The notes under the pieces were generated by a model that saw nothing but the letters and a program-made list of their open reading frames with translations, was not told the DNA's origin and made no database searches. From NCBI GenBank assembly GCA_013397845.1, contig VZTG01005248.1:991028-1055027 (forward strand): a stretch of DNA of 64,000 bases, given 5' to 3'. Of this stretch, positions 40,301-52,191 are shown in pieces. The translations under genes were made by a program, and so were the position numbers. This stretch comes from Melanocharis versteri. Lineage: Eukaryota > Chordata > Aves > Passeriformes > Melanocharitidae. Each line of letters begins with the position of its first letter. Position 1 is the stretch's first letter.

Positions 40301-43160
40301 ATCGTGTGTTGTGTGGATTATGGATCCCATTGTAAACAAGCCAGTTCATAGTAAGAAACGCAAGGAACATTTGCTCTGAAATCACTCCACCCTATTTCCT
40401 GCAAAATTGCTCTTACACATGTATCATTGCTCTGCTATAGAGAAGAAAATATGTAGAGCATAAATACTGACATTCGTATTGTTCATACTTGTACATGCTA
40501 AAGAAATCATTATTTTTTAAAGGCTTTCAATAAAGATGGCTGTTGGAAGGTTAAGAGAGGGAAAAAACACCTTAGCAGTGCCTCACAGTAGTTCTGTTTC
40601 CTTGGAGATACGTTTTAATGTAGAAATAAATAAGAAAAGCTCACGGTTCACAGCAATGTGCTTCTTTTACCTAGTCTTTTAGACAGAAAAAACGTATGAA
40701 CATGACAGTGCCTTACCCCAATGGTGATGTTATGTAGCCTCATATCAGTGATACTTGGTTTTTAAATGCTCCCTTGGGAAACATGCATTTATTTGCAATT
40801 GAACTATACATAAGAAATAATAATTTCCTATTGCTATTGTCATTCATTTATTATACATCAGTATTTCCCCTTGATAAAAGGAGTTTTGGAGAATTTTCAA
40901 ACGCTCAGACAGAAAAACACTCACAAAGCCACAAACCCAAAGCTGATCAGTATGGCTTGGATATATCATAAGGTAAAAAAGCCCTTGGGCGCCCAAAGAC
41001 ATGTCCAGATGTCAAAGATGTTTTCTCAGAGATGTACAGGTAATTGAGTCCCTCGTTTCAGATATATCTCTGCATCACAAAATCAAACAGAAAAGTTCTA
41101 GAAGAGAAACAACATAGAGAAGAGCTTGATAGCCTGTGTGCTGGAGCAGCAGGCAGCCAGACTGAGGGGGTGCAAAGGTGGAGAAAAGGAGACCAAAGGA
41201 ACAGAGAGCAGTATTATCAGGTCAGTACTACAGGTACTATACTTGAAGTCCAGAAAGGGCCAGTAAAACAAAGTAACCAGAATACTGAAAAGCTAAGATA
41301 GCAATGAGGAGAAGCCAGGGGAGACCAGGAGCGCTCAGAAATACTGCTATGGCCATAAAAGGAGCAAACAGGGCTGAGTCCAAGAGCCAGGAACTTGCAG
41401 GGAAAGAAAAACCACACCAGATCTAGTCAGGCTTGCCCCCACCTGCCATACACCATGTGGCACTGACTGAAAATGACAGACCAACCGTTCTGTCCTTGCA
41501 GGCTCTCTGCCTAACAGATATGGCAGCTGATTTTCTCTCTTTATGACATTTGTCCACACTTGCTTAGGGCAGAGCAAAGTGAGAACTAGAACTACCTGAG
41601 ACCTGGTGGAAACAAATATTTAAGACATCTTTAGTAGTGTGCCCAAGACACTTGCAACACAGGCAAATTCAGAGAATGTTGGTACATGAACAAAGGTCCC
41701 AGATGCTAAAATTTATGATTGTACTTCTCCCTTGCTTGACCTGTTCCTGTCCCCTTTTAAGGAAGGCATTGTTCAAATTGTTCAGTTCTTTGAGACTAAA
41801 AGCAACTGCATAGCATCTATCATTGTTTGATCACATTGAATCCTGTAAAGAAAATTAAAAGCAGAAATCACTGGTGTGAAGTGACATGTAATTTGAACTG
41901 AAATACGTTACTGCAGATCTCATCTGTAGGGAGCCACAGGAAATGGAGTTGCCAGACCACCTTAAAAATGACTGCTGTATTTTGAAATGTAGAGTTATTT
42001 TCAAGAGAACTAATTTTCAGTAGAGGGAGCTGCAGGATCAGGTCAGACTTTAAACACTGAATAGCAGTTGCTGCAGTAAGGTAGATTAAAAAGTATTTAT
42101 GTTAACATGCAGAATTATTAAACAGTGTACCAGAGGGTTTATTATCATAAAATTATTTCAACTTTAGAACTCTCCACTGCATCTTATGCTGTGGAAAAAC
42201 AAGTGACGTATATAACTGCATGTAATGGCATTGTCTGATGTTTTACTGAAAAATAATCTTCTGTTTTCTGGGATTATAGGCGCTGGTTTGTAATACAAAG
42301 ACTCCAAAAGCAAAACAAGGCTATATTTCTTTTCTTATTGAAAGCTAGTGGCAGTATTTCCGATATGGTAACTGTAGACTGCAGGTTCAGAGATTCAATC
42401 AGAGCACATGGGAGAGCAATAGGCAGAGTTCTCTGTGCTGTCTCCATCCGCTCATATTTGTATGCAAAATAATCTGCTAGTACCCAAAGGCAAAACTTGA
42501 GTGTGTGCAATTTTTTGTGGATGTGTCATTTTCAAGGGCTATCCTTTAGACTCAGCATGCGCTGAGCCTTTTTCCTCTGGCACGTCTCTACCAAGGCAGG
42601 CCAGCCAGTGACATCTGAGCACTGTGCTGTTCACAGATGTTTAGCATTGCTCAGGCTAGCGAGCCTTCTCTGTGCTGACACCACTGTGTCGGCAGTGTCA
42701 GCCAGGATGGAAAAACAAGATCTTGACAGGTTCTTGAACAGAGAAAAATGAGGTTACAGCAAAATATTTGATGTCATTTACAAGTCTCGGACTATATCCA
42801 AGAAAGCAAGCATGTCTTCCCGTGGACCTGCATGAAGAAGCCTTGAAAATAAATACACGTTTGTCACAATTATTTCATCATGTCAAATTGCTCTCAAATA
42901 TTCACGGTCAAAAATATGCTGTACCATAGGAGCAGCAGCAGTAGGGCACACTTTTCAGTCACTTCACTGCACCAGTCCTCTCCATGACACATCCATATCA
43001 CCTGGCATGTGACACAAACCCAAATGACAAGGCTGTACTCTTCCACCCAAACTCTTATGCACCACATAGGCCCTGCTGCCTTGTATAAAAGGTCATGATG
43101 CAGCAACCTTCCAGTGCCAGTATTCTTCCTGTTCAATAGGAGGTTTTAACAGGCTGGTAT
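37303..43160. other. No gene seen
   Basis: Unique-looking intergenic sequence between two CR1 copies. A motif-rich block lies at 37820-38060. Open frames at 38.3-38.6 kb on both strands overlap and are not recognisable. Confidence 0.55.
37820..38060. promoter_or_regulatory. Candidate conserved non-coding element
   Basis: Contains AATCAGCTGTCAGATTGATTAAA (paired TGTCA and TGATTAA motifs of the Meis/Pbx type), CTTTAATCACCG, and AAATTAATTTAATCA. Repeat-free. Conservation not verified. Confidence 0.25.
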
Positions 43161-43582
43161 TCACAGAATCACAGAATATGCTGGGTTAGAAGGAACTCAC
43201 AAGGATCATCAAGTCCAGTTCCTGGCCCTGCACAGAACCATCTCCAGGAGTCACACCATTTCCCCAAGAGCATTGTCCAAACACTCCTTGAACTCTGTCA
43301 GGCTGGTGCTGTGACCACTGCCCTGGGGACCCTGTTCCAGTGCCCAATCACCCTCTGGGTGAAGAACCTTTTTCTAATATCCAACCTAAACCTCCCCCAA
43401 CACAACTTCAGGCCATTCCCTCAGGTCCTGTCCCTGGTCACCAGAGTGATGAGATCAGTGCCTGCCCCTCCTCTTCCCTCACAGGGAATCTGTAACTGCA
43501 ATGAGGTCTCCCCTCAGCCTCCTCCAGGCTGAACAGACCAAGTGACCTCAGCCACCGCTCATACAGCTTCCCCTCAAGGCCT
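43161..43582 (-). mobile_element. CR1 LINE 3' fragment
   Basis: Begins TCACAGAATCACAGAATATG, the antisense CR1 tail, followed by AAGTCCAGTTCCTGGCCCTGC, GAGTCACACCATTTCCC, CCTCCTCCAGGCTGAACAG and CTCATACAGCTTCCCCTCAAGG, all standard antisense CR1 landmarks in the right order. It is less diverged than the copies at 16.6 and 27 kb, so a younger insertion. It is 5'-truncated on the right. Confidence 0.95.
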
Positions 43583-46500
43583 AGTTGGCTGTGAGGACAG
43601 AAAGGCAAATGAGCAAACAGGAGCTTGGAGAGAGCTTTGGGTAGGTAGAAAAGCCACCATGCTGTGCCCCAGAGCATCTCAGAAGCCATGCTGCCCAAGC
43701 CATTATTTAAACAACAGAGCATGAGTAAGTTGCTGGAGGCCACCACTCATGAGATCAGGCTTACTACTCCCAGATCTTAGTGATCTGGGACTTGCATCAG
43801 GACCTTTCAGCCTTTCTAGTACAACATAACCACGTACAAGTGCTTTATTTTTAGATCAAGACCTGACTTGCCAGTGCGCTGGCTTCCAGGCCTCATTGCT
43901 TTCAGTGAGCTGGCTGCACTCAGCACCTGCAACTCTGTTGCACAGCAGTACACAGTCACCAAGTCCCTTACAGACATTTTTAACACCATCTCTGCCCTCT
44001 CTTCTATTTTGTATAAGCTGTTCTGTCTGCTCCCTGTTGGTTGTTGCTCCCAGTGTCACTTCTGCATTCTAGAGGCAGAGCATGGCTTGTGCCAGAGCCA
44101 CCAATGCCGTGCACATCCTAACACGAGGTCCTTTGCCAGGCATGCCCCACATCAGTGCTCCTGAGGGCCACAGGTCACCCCGCTCACCCATACCAGCTGC
44201 CCAGCCATGGAGATACCCACCTCTTCCTGCTGGTACAGGCCCGGGTTTCCCAGCATACATTTCAATGTGTATGAAAGACAACAACTTCAGAGTCATCAAC
44301 AATATGCACTCTTCTGCTAAAATGTCTGAGGCCCCAGCTCGAAGATAATGGCCACCTCATTTCCTGATGGATGTCTGCTGATTACACCTTCACATGGCCC
44401 ACAGCCTGTTGGAACTGCCTAAGGCATCGGCTGGTGTCAGTAGAAAGGGCACAGCAGGGGTCATTATGGCCCAGTGCGAGTTGCCCAATCTTTCTGAAGA
44501 CAGCAGAGATGCATTCCCACCTGAGTGGCTTCAAGAGAAACACTAAAACCACATTAACTGTAATTCCTTCCACTGAAGCCTTGCATTAAGAGCATAGGAA
44601 GGCATTTTCCACTCCACAGGAAGCTCTGGCTGTCACTATTGCGGGATGTATGTGGTGTCCTGGAACTGAAGAGAACTCTAAGACAGCTATTTGTGCTTTT
44701 AAATGGGAGTAACATCCACTCCCTTAGCCACTGTCCATGCCAAGTGGAGAACAGAGTTCTGGTATCTCAGTAGCTTTGTTGGAAGGTAGAAACCAGAACC
44801 CCTGGTAGAAATCAATGCAAGCAGCCGTAGCCTTCCACTCCCCTTGCATGTGCAATGTGAGGTGCATTGTGTCGGGTTACTTCAGTAAAGGCAGTGTGAA
44901 CCAACAACCCTTTCATGGCCTCCTTTTTCTTCTGTTTTAGTTTCAGTGAAAACACTGAACACAGCCAACTTGGCTAATAAACTCCTGCTGAGCTTTCTCA
45001 TAGCAGTGTTACAGGACAGATTTATCCCAAACCAGTGAAATTTCCTCCAACAAATGAAGGCAGGGCAGACAGCAATGGCCTTCAGTCCCAAACCTGAGCA
45101 ATTGACACAGGTATGGTGCAATGCTTTATTTACTGGGTGAGTGAGTTGGTGCTGCTGAGCCTGCATAGCCACTGATCTTTCGATATTCCTGCTCACTGCA
45201 TCCCTCTTCTGCACTGGTCCATTCAGTACTGCCTGGTGTTCCCACCACAAAAGCTTCAGGATGGACTCCCTAAACACTGGAAGCAGAAACCTTGTGCTTC
45301 TTCCCCACCTTACCTTCCTCCACTGAGTCTGTAAACTCTTCTATGCAGCAAAAATTACAAATGCTTCTGTTGGCTCAAAGCTTTGCCTACACACAGAGGA
45401 GGAACAAATAGTACTATCTGCTATTCTAGTGAAAGAATACGCCTATGTTTACTCTTTCCCAACCTTCCTAGCAATGTGTTGAGGATTTTCTGAAAGTCTT
45501 TACTAGAAAATTACAACCACAGCAACACTCAGGTGTTCAGGTTTTGCCTGTTTTCCATAGAAAATTCAAACACTGTGAGACACAGTGGAAATGGGAGGCT
45601 CCAACTATCTGAGAGCTACATATTGGGTTGTTCTTTGGTCTAGGGGCAGGGCAGCATCTACCAGCAGAGTAATCCTCAGAGTAGTTGTTTATCTGATAGG
45701 TATTGCTGAGGGGAAATATCTACCTTAAATGCATCCATCAGAGCTTTAGACAACATTCTGTGAAAACATGGTATCTAAGTACTAAACAGTATCTGATTTG
45801 ATTGAAGACTTTATGCAGCTACTCATTCTAGAGCAACCCTGTCAGTACCAGCTCTCTTCTAGAGAGCCCCTTCTTTGGTGGTAAACAAAAATCAACTTCA
45901 AGCAGTTTTTCTTATCAACAGACACTTGAATATTGTGGGGATTTTCCTTCTCTGTCTGAATAGTAATACTGTTTAGGTGAAGAAGAGGAGACTGAGAGGG
46001 AACAGAACAGCCCAGGGAGTGAATTCCCCAAAGGCAACAAGCTGCTCTCTGTACCCACGTGTAAATACAGCAAGGGAGATTCAGCTGAGTGAGTGACCAA
46101 GGGTTTCTTACTAAAAATCTTGAAGAAATCTGTTTTGAGAGCTAATCTGCTTTGCTGAATATCTATCACTGAAAGCTCAGAACAGATTGCACAAACACGT
46201 TCTAGGAACTGCACAGGTATTTCTGTAGGAAAGCATTTTCTGTGGAGACTTCCCCTGATGTTACAAGGTCTATGGGACAGACCCTTAGCTGGGGTGAGTT
46301 GCTATCCCACCGCCTTGACCTCAGCAGCATAGAAACACTAACCTCACATTTCTTCTTCTTCTTGTCCAATCTCAACTTTCCTAAAATACAGCTGCTAAAT
46401 ATTAACATGAAAAATAATATTTGGCAGATTAAATTGGACAGCCATTTCAGAATGTTGCACATTGCTACAGGAAACCGTGAAGCTGCTTTTACAATTCTGC

Positions 46501-47528
46501 TTTAACAGCTCTTCTAGCTATGCTCCTGTTACGGTAAAGTGTGTGAAGGGAAATACAGAAGGTCACCCAGCATTTTTTTAGAAATATGTCTTCATAACAG
46601 TGATGAAGCTTTTATTCTCTCTACCAGCTGTAAATAGTCAAACTTCTAGCAATCTACTCAAACCTTTAGTACTAGCTTTATTGTGCAGATATAGAACACG
46701 TACCTAGGCAAAGCTTTCCAGCAAAATAAATGGGGGGGGGGGGGAATCTGTATTTTGTTTTCTTATTTATTTTTACATTTTTCTTCTTTTTAGTATTTGT
46801 TTTGCAGTTGTTCTGTTTCATCCTTTCCAAAATTTGGTCTTCATGGATTTTTTAATTTGTGTCACTTCTGTTATTCTTACAATATTTTTCCTTTCTGAAT
46901 AACTATTTTTCCTCTTATATTTTTCCTGTCCTACACTATTGAAATATTAAAAAAGTTAAAAACCTATTAATTTTATTTATTGCTGGAGGATTTCCATGAA
47001 ATAAGCCAGAAAATTGCACCTTAGGTGAAATAGCTACCAACAAGAGCAAATCACTCTTTCGGACATGCAAGAGTCTCAAAGGAGCCAGTTTTTTGAAGAC
47101 AATCTCATCAGCAATTTTGGTAGGTCCTTATTAGGATTCATTTCCAAACAGCAGGAAATTTAAAAAAAAAAATTGTTAATCCTCTCATTAGAGAGTATTT
47201 GAAAGGCATGACTGAAGAATGAATGCCCCACCCTCTTCTAATTAATTGGACTAGTCATGCATTAATTAAGAACATGCATAAGCATTTGCAAGATGTACAT
47301 CATGTACAAGAAAGTGGGTAAGACAAGTCTGGGAAGACTGTTGCTTCATTATGGACAGAACTCATCTACTGCAACTTAAACACCAGTTAGAACCTATTAA
47401 ATTACTCAACTCTCCTGTTGAAAAGTTGAAATAAAAGAGCAATGTCACTAATGAGAATAAAAATGATTAATTCCTGTTACTCATTTACTTCATAGGGATC
47501 AAGGCAGGAGTTCTAGGGAAATGAATTC
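43583..47528. other. No gene seen
   Basis: Sequence between two CR1 copies, with a 13-G run at 46732. GC-richer segments at 43.6-44.6 kb give chance frames. I looked here for a plus-strand 3' exon of GRAMD4, the expected CERK neighbour, and did not find one. Confidence 0.55.
46732..46744 (+). repeat. Poly-G run (13 G)
   Basis: Thirteen consecutive G residues in an otherwise AT-rich setting, with T-rich sequence following. Confidence 0.95.
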
Positions 47529-48092
47529 CGTGTTCAGTTCTGTGCCCCTCATTGGAAGAGGTGGAGCGTGTCCAGAGAATGGCAACGGAGCTGAGGACGT
47601 GTCCGGAGCACAAGTCTGGTAAGGAGCTGCTGAGGGAGCTGGAAGTTTTTATTCTGGAGAAAAGGAGGCTCAGGGGAGACCTTATTACACTCTAGAATTA
47701 CCTGAAAAGAGCTAGTGGTTGGTCTCCTTTTCTGTACAAAAGCAGTAGAACAAGAAGAAATGACCTCAAGTTGAGGCCAATATGAGCTTTAGACTCAGGT
47801 TGATCTTTAAAGTCCCTTCCAATCCAAGTTCCTATGAAGTTGTGTCAGGAAAGGTTTAGATTCAATATTAGGAAAAACTTTCTCATGGAAAGGATTATCA
47901 AGTATTGGAAAAGGCTGCCCAGGGAAGTGGCTGAGACACCATCCCTGGAGATATTTAAAAGACATGTAGATGTGGCCCTTAGGGACATGGTGTAGTGGTG
48001 GACTTGGCAGTGCTGGTTTAAGGGTTGGGTTTTGTGGTATTAAAAGTCTTTTCCAACCTAAATGGTTCTAAGATCCTGTTATTCTAATACTT
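47529..48092 (+). mobile_element. CR1 LINE 3' fragment with a nested CR1 tail
   Basis: From GTTCAGTTCTGTGCCCCTC through GGAGAAAAGGAGGCTCAGGGG to a degraded 3' tail (CTTTTCCAACCTAAATGGTTCT) the order follows CR1 on the plus strand. A block at 47774-47842 interrupts the normal order and reads as a second CR1 3' end, flanked by AAGTTG on both sides. The element directly precedes the LTR-retrotransposon fragment. Confidence 0.88.
47774..47842 (+). mobile_element. Tiny CR1 3'-end insertion nested in another CR1
   Basis: Sequence ending TTTAAAGTCCCTTCCAATCC and CCTATG reads as a CR1 3' terminus in the middle of another CR1 copy. AAGTTG occurs just before it (47768-47773) and at its end (47837-47842); removing one copy and the insert restores the usual CR1 order from CTCAAGTTG into AGGAAAGGTTTAG. 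This looks like a 69-base insertion with a 6-base target-site duplication. Confidence 0.5.
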
Positions 48093-48139
48093 GAATTGCA
48101 AGACACATGTCTGGAGAAATTTCTGATTTTAGACCATCC

Positions 48140-48960
48140 TCTTCAGGATGGGGTAAAGAATGATTGAAAAGCTCATGGGTCCAGCTAAGGACAGGAAGGC
48201 CTCTCAGCAATTACAGTCAGGGGCAAAACAAAGTCATCTTGGGGAAAATTAATTTAATTTATTGCCAGTTAATACCAGAGTAAGACAGAAACAAACCCAA
48301 ACCTAAACTCACCACCTCCTCTCCTCCCTCTCTGCCTAATTCCTATGCTCAACTTCTGACTCTTCTACCTCATTTCCCCCATCTGGAGCAGTGTGGGCAG
48401 ATGGAGAAACAGGGGTTCTAGTGAGTTCAACACCTTCTCTCTCCTTCCTCCTTCCTGAGGAGGAAAGGGTCCCCCATGGGCCACAGCTCCTGCCAAAAAT
48501 ACCTGCTCGTGTATGTGTTCCTCTCCATGGCTGCAGCCCCTGCCAGGAAACTTGCTACGGCATGGACTTTCCATGGGTTGCAGCTTTCCTCGGGGCACAT
48601 CCACCTGCTCCAGTGGGAAGTCCTCCATGGGCTGCAGGGCAATCTCATCTGGTGCCTGGAGCACCTCCTCCCCCGCTTCTTCACTGACCTTAAGTGTTTG
48701 CAGGATGTTTATTTTCCACTCACTCCTTTCACAGCGGTTGAGCAGCATTTTTTACCCTTTCTTACTTATCATAGAAGTTCTTAGCAATGCCATCCCATGA
48801 GCTCAGCTTTGGCCAGTGGAGGTCCATCTTGGAGCTGGCTGGGGAAATGACTGTCTGACACAGGGGCATCCTCTGCTGCCTTCGTCCAGAAGTCACCTTT
48901 GCAGCCCCCCAGCTACCAAAACCTTGCCACACAAAACCAATACACTTCAAAAGCAGAAGC
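48140..48960 (-). mobile_element. Avian LTR-retrotransposon fragment, antisense
   Basis: The plus strand carries repeated-sounding segments of the form CCATGG(G)CTGCAG and CTCCTGCCA, then GGCAATCTCATCTGGTGCCTGGAGCACCTCC..., CTTCACTGACCTTAAGTGT and, at the right end, CCAGCTACCAAAACCTTGCCACACAAA. I recognise this ordered set as an LTR-retrotransposon family spread widely in bird genomes, usually seen antisense like this. The left part (GGGGCAAAACAAAGTC, AATTTAATTTATTGCCA) belongs to the same family. It includes a 127-codon minus-strand open frame (48365-48748), which is probably incidental. Borders are approximate. Confidence 0.7.
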
Positions 48961-49449
48961 GTCTACAGTGCTGAAAAACATGTTCTTCTGTGCCCACTGT
49001 TTATTTACAATGAACAATTTTACTTGTTAGAATACGTACTTCATCTGTAGTAATTATTGCAACAAAATTCTAGACCCCCCCATCTATTTACCACACACTA
49101 TTTAAAGTATGACACATATTTCACGCTTCTTTGAACAGCAGTTTCTTTTCACTTCCATAATAATAATAACTCTAAATACCTGCATTATAGTGAGTTTCAT
49201 ATTTAGCTTACCCTGGTAGAGTTGCTTAGTATTAGCCTAAGTCCAGCTTCACTAGTTGCTTTCCTTCACTCTCAGTGTTTGTTCACACTCACGCTTGCCA
49301 CAAAGCTGTCGTCAACCCAACTGGAAGGTTATGAATTGCTTCACTTGCTTTGATCTGCCCATACTGGTTACACTAAGCACACAGATTTCTGTCGAAGTGA
49401 GATTTTTTTTTCAAATCAAGTTGTGAAAAGAAGAAAACCAATGTACTGT
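48961..49449. other. No feature seen between LTR fragment and CERK 3' UTR
   Basis: AT-rich sequence without repeat signature or open frame of note. It could be part of a longer CERK 3' UTR if the most distal AATAAA is not the one used. Confidence 0.5.
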
Positions 49450-49462
49450 TGTACAACGCAGT

Positions 49463-49468
49463 TTTATT
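49463..49468 (-). terminator. Candidate distal CERK polyadenylation signal
   Basis: AATAAA on the minus strand (TTTATT on the plus strand), followed on the minus strand by sequence containing TGTAC and TTGG that could serve as the downstream region. It lies about 2.6 kb past the CERK stop, at the left end of the repeat-free AT-rich block. This is a motif call only. Confidence 0.4.
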
Positions 49469-52056
49469 TTTTCAATGAAATGCCCTAGTGTCATAGAACA
49501 GAACACATTTTCTAATCTTGAAGCCAGCAAGATTGGGAAAAAAGAAAAATCAAAGTTGGTTTTCCTATACATAATTTCCATACTAAGATTACATTCAGAG
49601 AAAAAAATATCCCTAGAATTAAAATGTGAGCAGACATTACTTACACGGCTCTCTTAAAAATAAACTGGGCATGTCATACAACTTACATATGGTGCTTTGC
49701 TAGTTTAATATGCTACAAATAGAATTATTCAAATGCAACTATGCAGCTTTTCTATTTCCTAAGACCTTTTAATTTTATTATGTTGCAATACCTTTATTAT
49801 TTACGTCACACCTCTTTACCATACTATACAATGATCTTTCCTCCTTTTCTGGTGGCTTTTTCTCAGAACGGAGACCTTCACTGTGGCTTTCTTTGGAAAC
49901 ACCAAGCACTCAGTTGCAGATACTCAGATATTCAAAGCATTTCAATATACATTCACTATGAGATTAAGTCTCCATTTTTCAAGTAGGGGTCTCATGACTT
50001 GCTAGTAAACTAATGGAAAGAGCTGGTTAGTATTTATTCCAGTTCTCATAGATGAGAATGTGCTCTGGATAGCTGCAATGCCTAAAACTCCCTCACTGTT
50101 GGTAAGCTGAGTGTGCACCATTACCTCATGCACAAGAATTACTGTAACTTGGACGTCTGGGTACTCTCACAATATTCATGGATTAACCACAATAACCGTA
50201 GACATTTTTTAACAAATGACAGTTTTAAAAAGTATTTACATTTGTAGAACTGCATAATTTCATTTTCAATGGGATGTTAGTTCAAAAGCACTATTTCACT
50301 TACTAAACATGGCTTTAAAAATACAGTATATGTAACACCTGTGTTACAAGTGTCAGAAAAACACTGGATGAATCAACATTTCAACTCGTTGTATTAATAA
50401 GGAAAGCAAAGAGCAGTAGTTTTGGAAAAGTATTCAAGTATTTTCCTGAAATACTATATAACAAAATAAAGATCCTAAACTTTTTATGATTGTACTTGAG
50501 GCAAATATAATTTGCAAGTGCTTTTTGTCATATAGAGCAATATGAATAATACTTCGTAGCAAAGATATAACACACAATTTTGATAATACACAAAACTGGA
50601 ATGTAAATAACTTCAATAGAAAAAAATAACTTGCCATTTATAACAATATTCAAGTGCTTCAGTAATGAAATGACCAACCACCATGGCTTACATTGACCAA
50701 ATATATCAGAGACATGAAACTAACACAAGCTGGCTGACAGAGGTACCAATAAATATACATGAATACAGAACCATCAGCTGTTGGGACACAAAAAAAACTT
50801 GATGAAGCCAGTTCTAAAGAGAACTTTAAACTTAAAGGAACACTTAAAAAAAGATAGAAGAGAACCAGGGCTAACTTCTGTCCTCAAACAGGAATAAGTC
50901 TGTGCAAGAAGACCAAAATTTAGCCCCAACCCTGGACACAAAACATGTATGTGCCACAATACACAAAACTATACACAACTTAAATAATCACTACATAGCT
51001 CTATATGACAGTCTAATGTTTTTTGTTATAAAAACAAATCAGCACAGTGAATTCATGATTTGTCAGATCCCAGTTTCTTCCCTTGGCTTCACAAAATAAA
51101 TTATTTTATTTCATATTTAGTTAAATTATTTTAAGGACTTTCAATCATCAAATTGTATTTCTAAACTTAACATTTCAACATCTTATTTTGCAAAGACATT
51201 CTAACATATGGAGTAGAATGTCCAAAGAATTGTGTACTGAAGAGGGAAGCTTTTAATATGTTAATATTAGATATTTTTTAAAAATTAAAACTTGCTGGTG
51301 TTTGAGAACTTATTTATATTTTCCTTTGCCTGTGCCTTCCTGATATTATACAAGTATTCCTGCAATTTGCTTGCAAGACTTCTCAGTTGCACTGTGTGGT
51401 ATTTGGTATCATCCAAACAGTTATAAAACCTTTTATAATCCCAAAAAGCATGATGCAAGGAAGCCTTCAAAGACAGAATATATAGAATGAGGTGTGACCT
51501 GTATATAGTTGTGCTTTTATTTTTCAAATATTTGTACACTATTATTATTATTACTTAAAGCCAGGAATGTGTGTTTGAATTGCATTGATAAGTTGCAAGG
51601 TATTGTCAGAATTATAAAATGAAAGAATTAAAAAAATAAAAAGATGCAAATGACAACACCGTTGTCCAGCATTTAAGCCACATGCAACTACATAACACTC
51701 CCAGCAGAAAACGTCTTCTCAGACACTGAAAATGTCTCATCTTGGTGCCAGTGGGAAGTCCAATGTTTCTTAATATTTATGTATTATTGCAACACAACTA
51801 CTAAATTAGCTCTCTAGAAAAGCACAGAGAATTTATCAGTCATCATGAATACATAGATATAAGCCAATCCTCTCTTTTCTAATGTAACAGATTACATTGC
51901 TCCAAGACATATTTTAATGATTACAATGTTTTTTTTAAAAAATGACACGATACAGTAAGATGTCTAAAATTATACTGAAGCCATAAAAAAAAATCTAGAA
52001 GTTTAAAATACTTGTCAATTTGACTAAAATGCATATTTACTCAATTTCCTTGAGCT

Positions 52057-52062
52057 TTTATT
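52057..52062 (-). terminator. Candidate proximal CERK polyadenylation signal
   Basis: AATAAA on the minus strand about 30 bases after the TAG stop. If used, it would give a transcript with an extremely short 3' UTR. Such proximal signals are sometimes used as alternative sites; nothing in the sequence shows that this one is. Confidence 0.25.
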
Positions 52063-52091
52063 TCTTCTTCTCCCCATTGGAGGAACAATGT

Positions 52092-52191
52092 CTATAATAA
52101 TTGTTCAACACTACTCTGGCTGTAGGCAGCTTCATCTTTACAGTTTTCCTCAATTCCCCTTGCAAACAGTTTCATTAGCTGGCAGTGAACC
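52092..52191 (-). CDS. CERK: CERK terminal coding exon with stop codon
   Basis: On the minus strand an acceptor (CCTGTATTTTTCAG, ending at 52192) precedes base 52191, which completes the Arg codon split with the upstream exon. The frame continues VHCQLMKLFARGIEEN, then a variable tail (CKDEAAYSQSSVEQLL), and stops at TAG 52092-52094. The first part matches the human sequence ending VHCQLVRLFARGIEEN almost exactly. After that the human protein, as I remember it, ends within seven residues, whereas this tail has sixteen. The TAG is in the same frame across all four exons, which supports both the exon borders and this stop. Confidence 0.95.

Larger units (their letters stand above)
49450..52091 (-). 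other. CERK: Probable CERK 3' UTR
   Basis: The sequence downstream of the CERK stop is AT-rich and free of recognisable interspersed repeats for about 2.6 kb, as expected for a long vertebrate 3' UTR. Several AATAAA signals occur on the minus strand, including 52057-52062 (only about 30 bases past the stop), 51516-51521 and, most distal, 49463-49468. The last is my preferred end because repeats resume a few hundred bases further on. Many ATTTA-type motifs are present. The true ends cannot be decided without transcript data. Confidence 0.55.
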
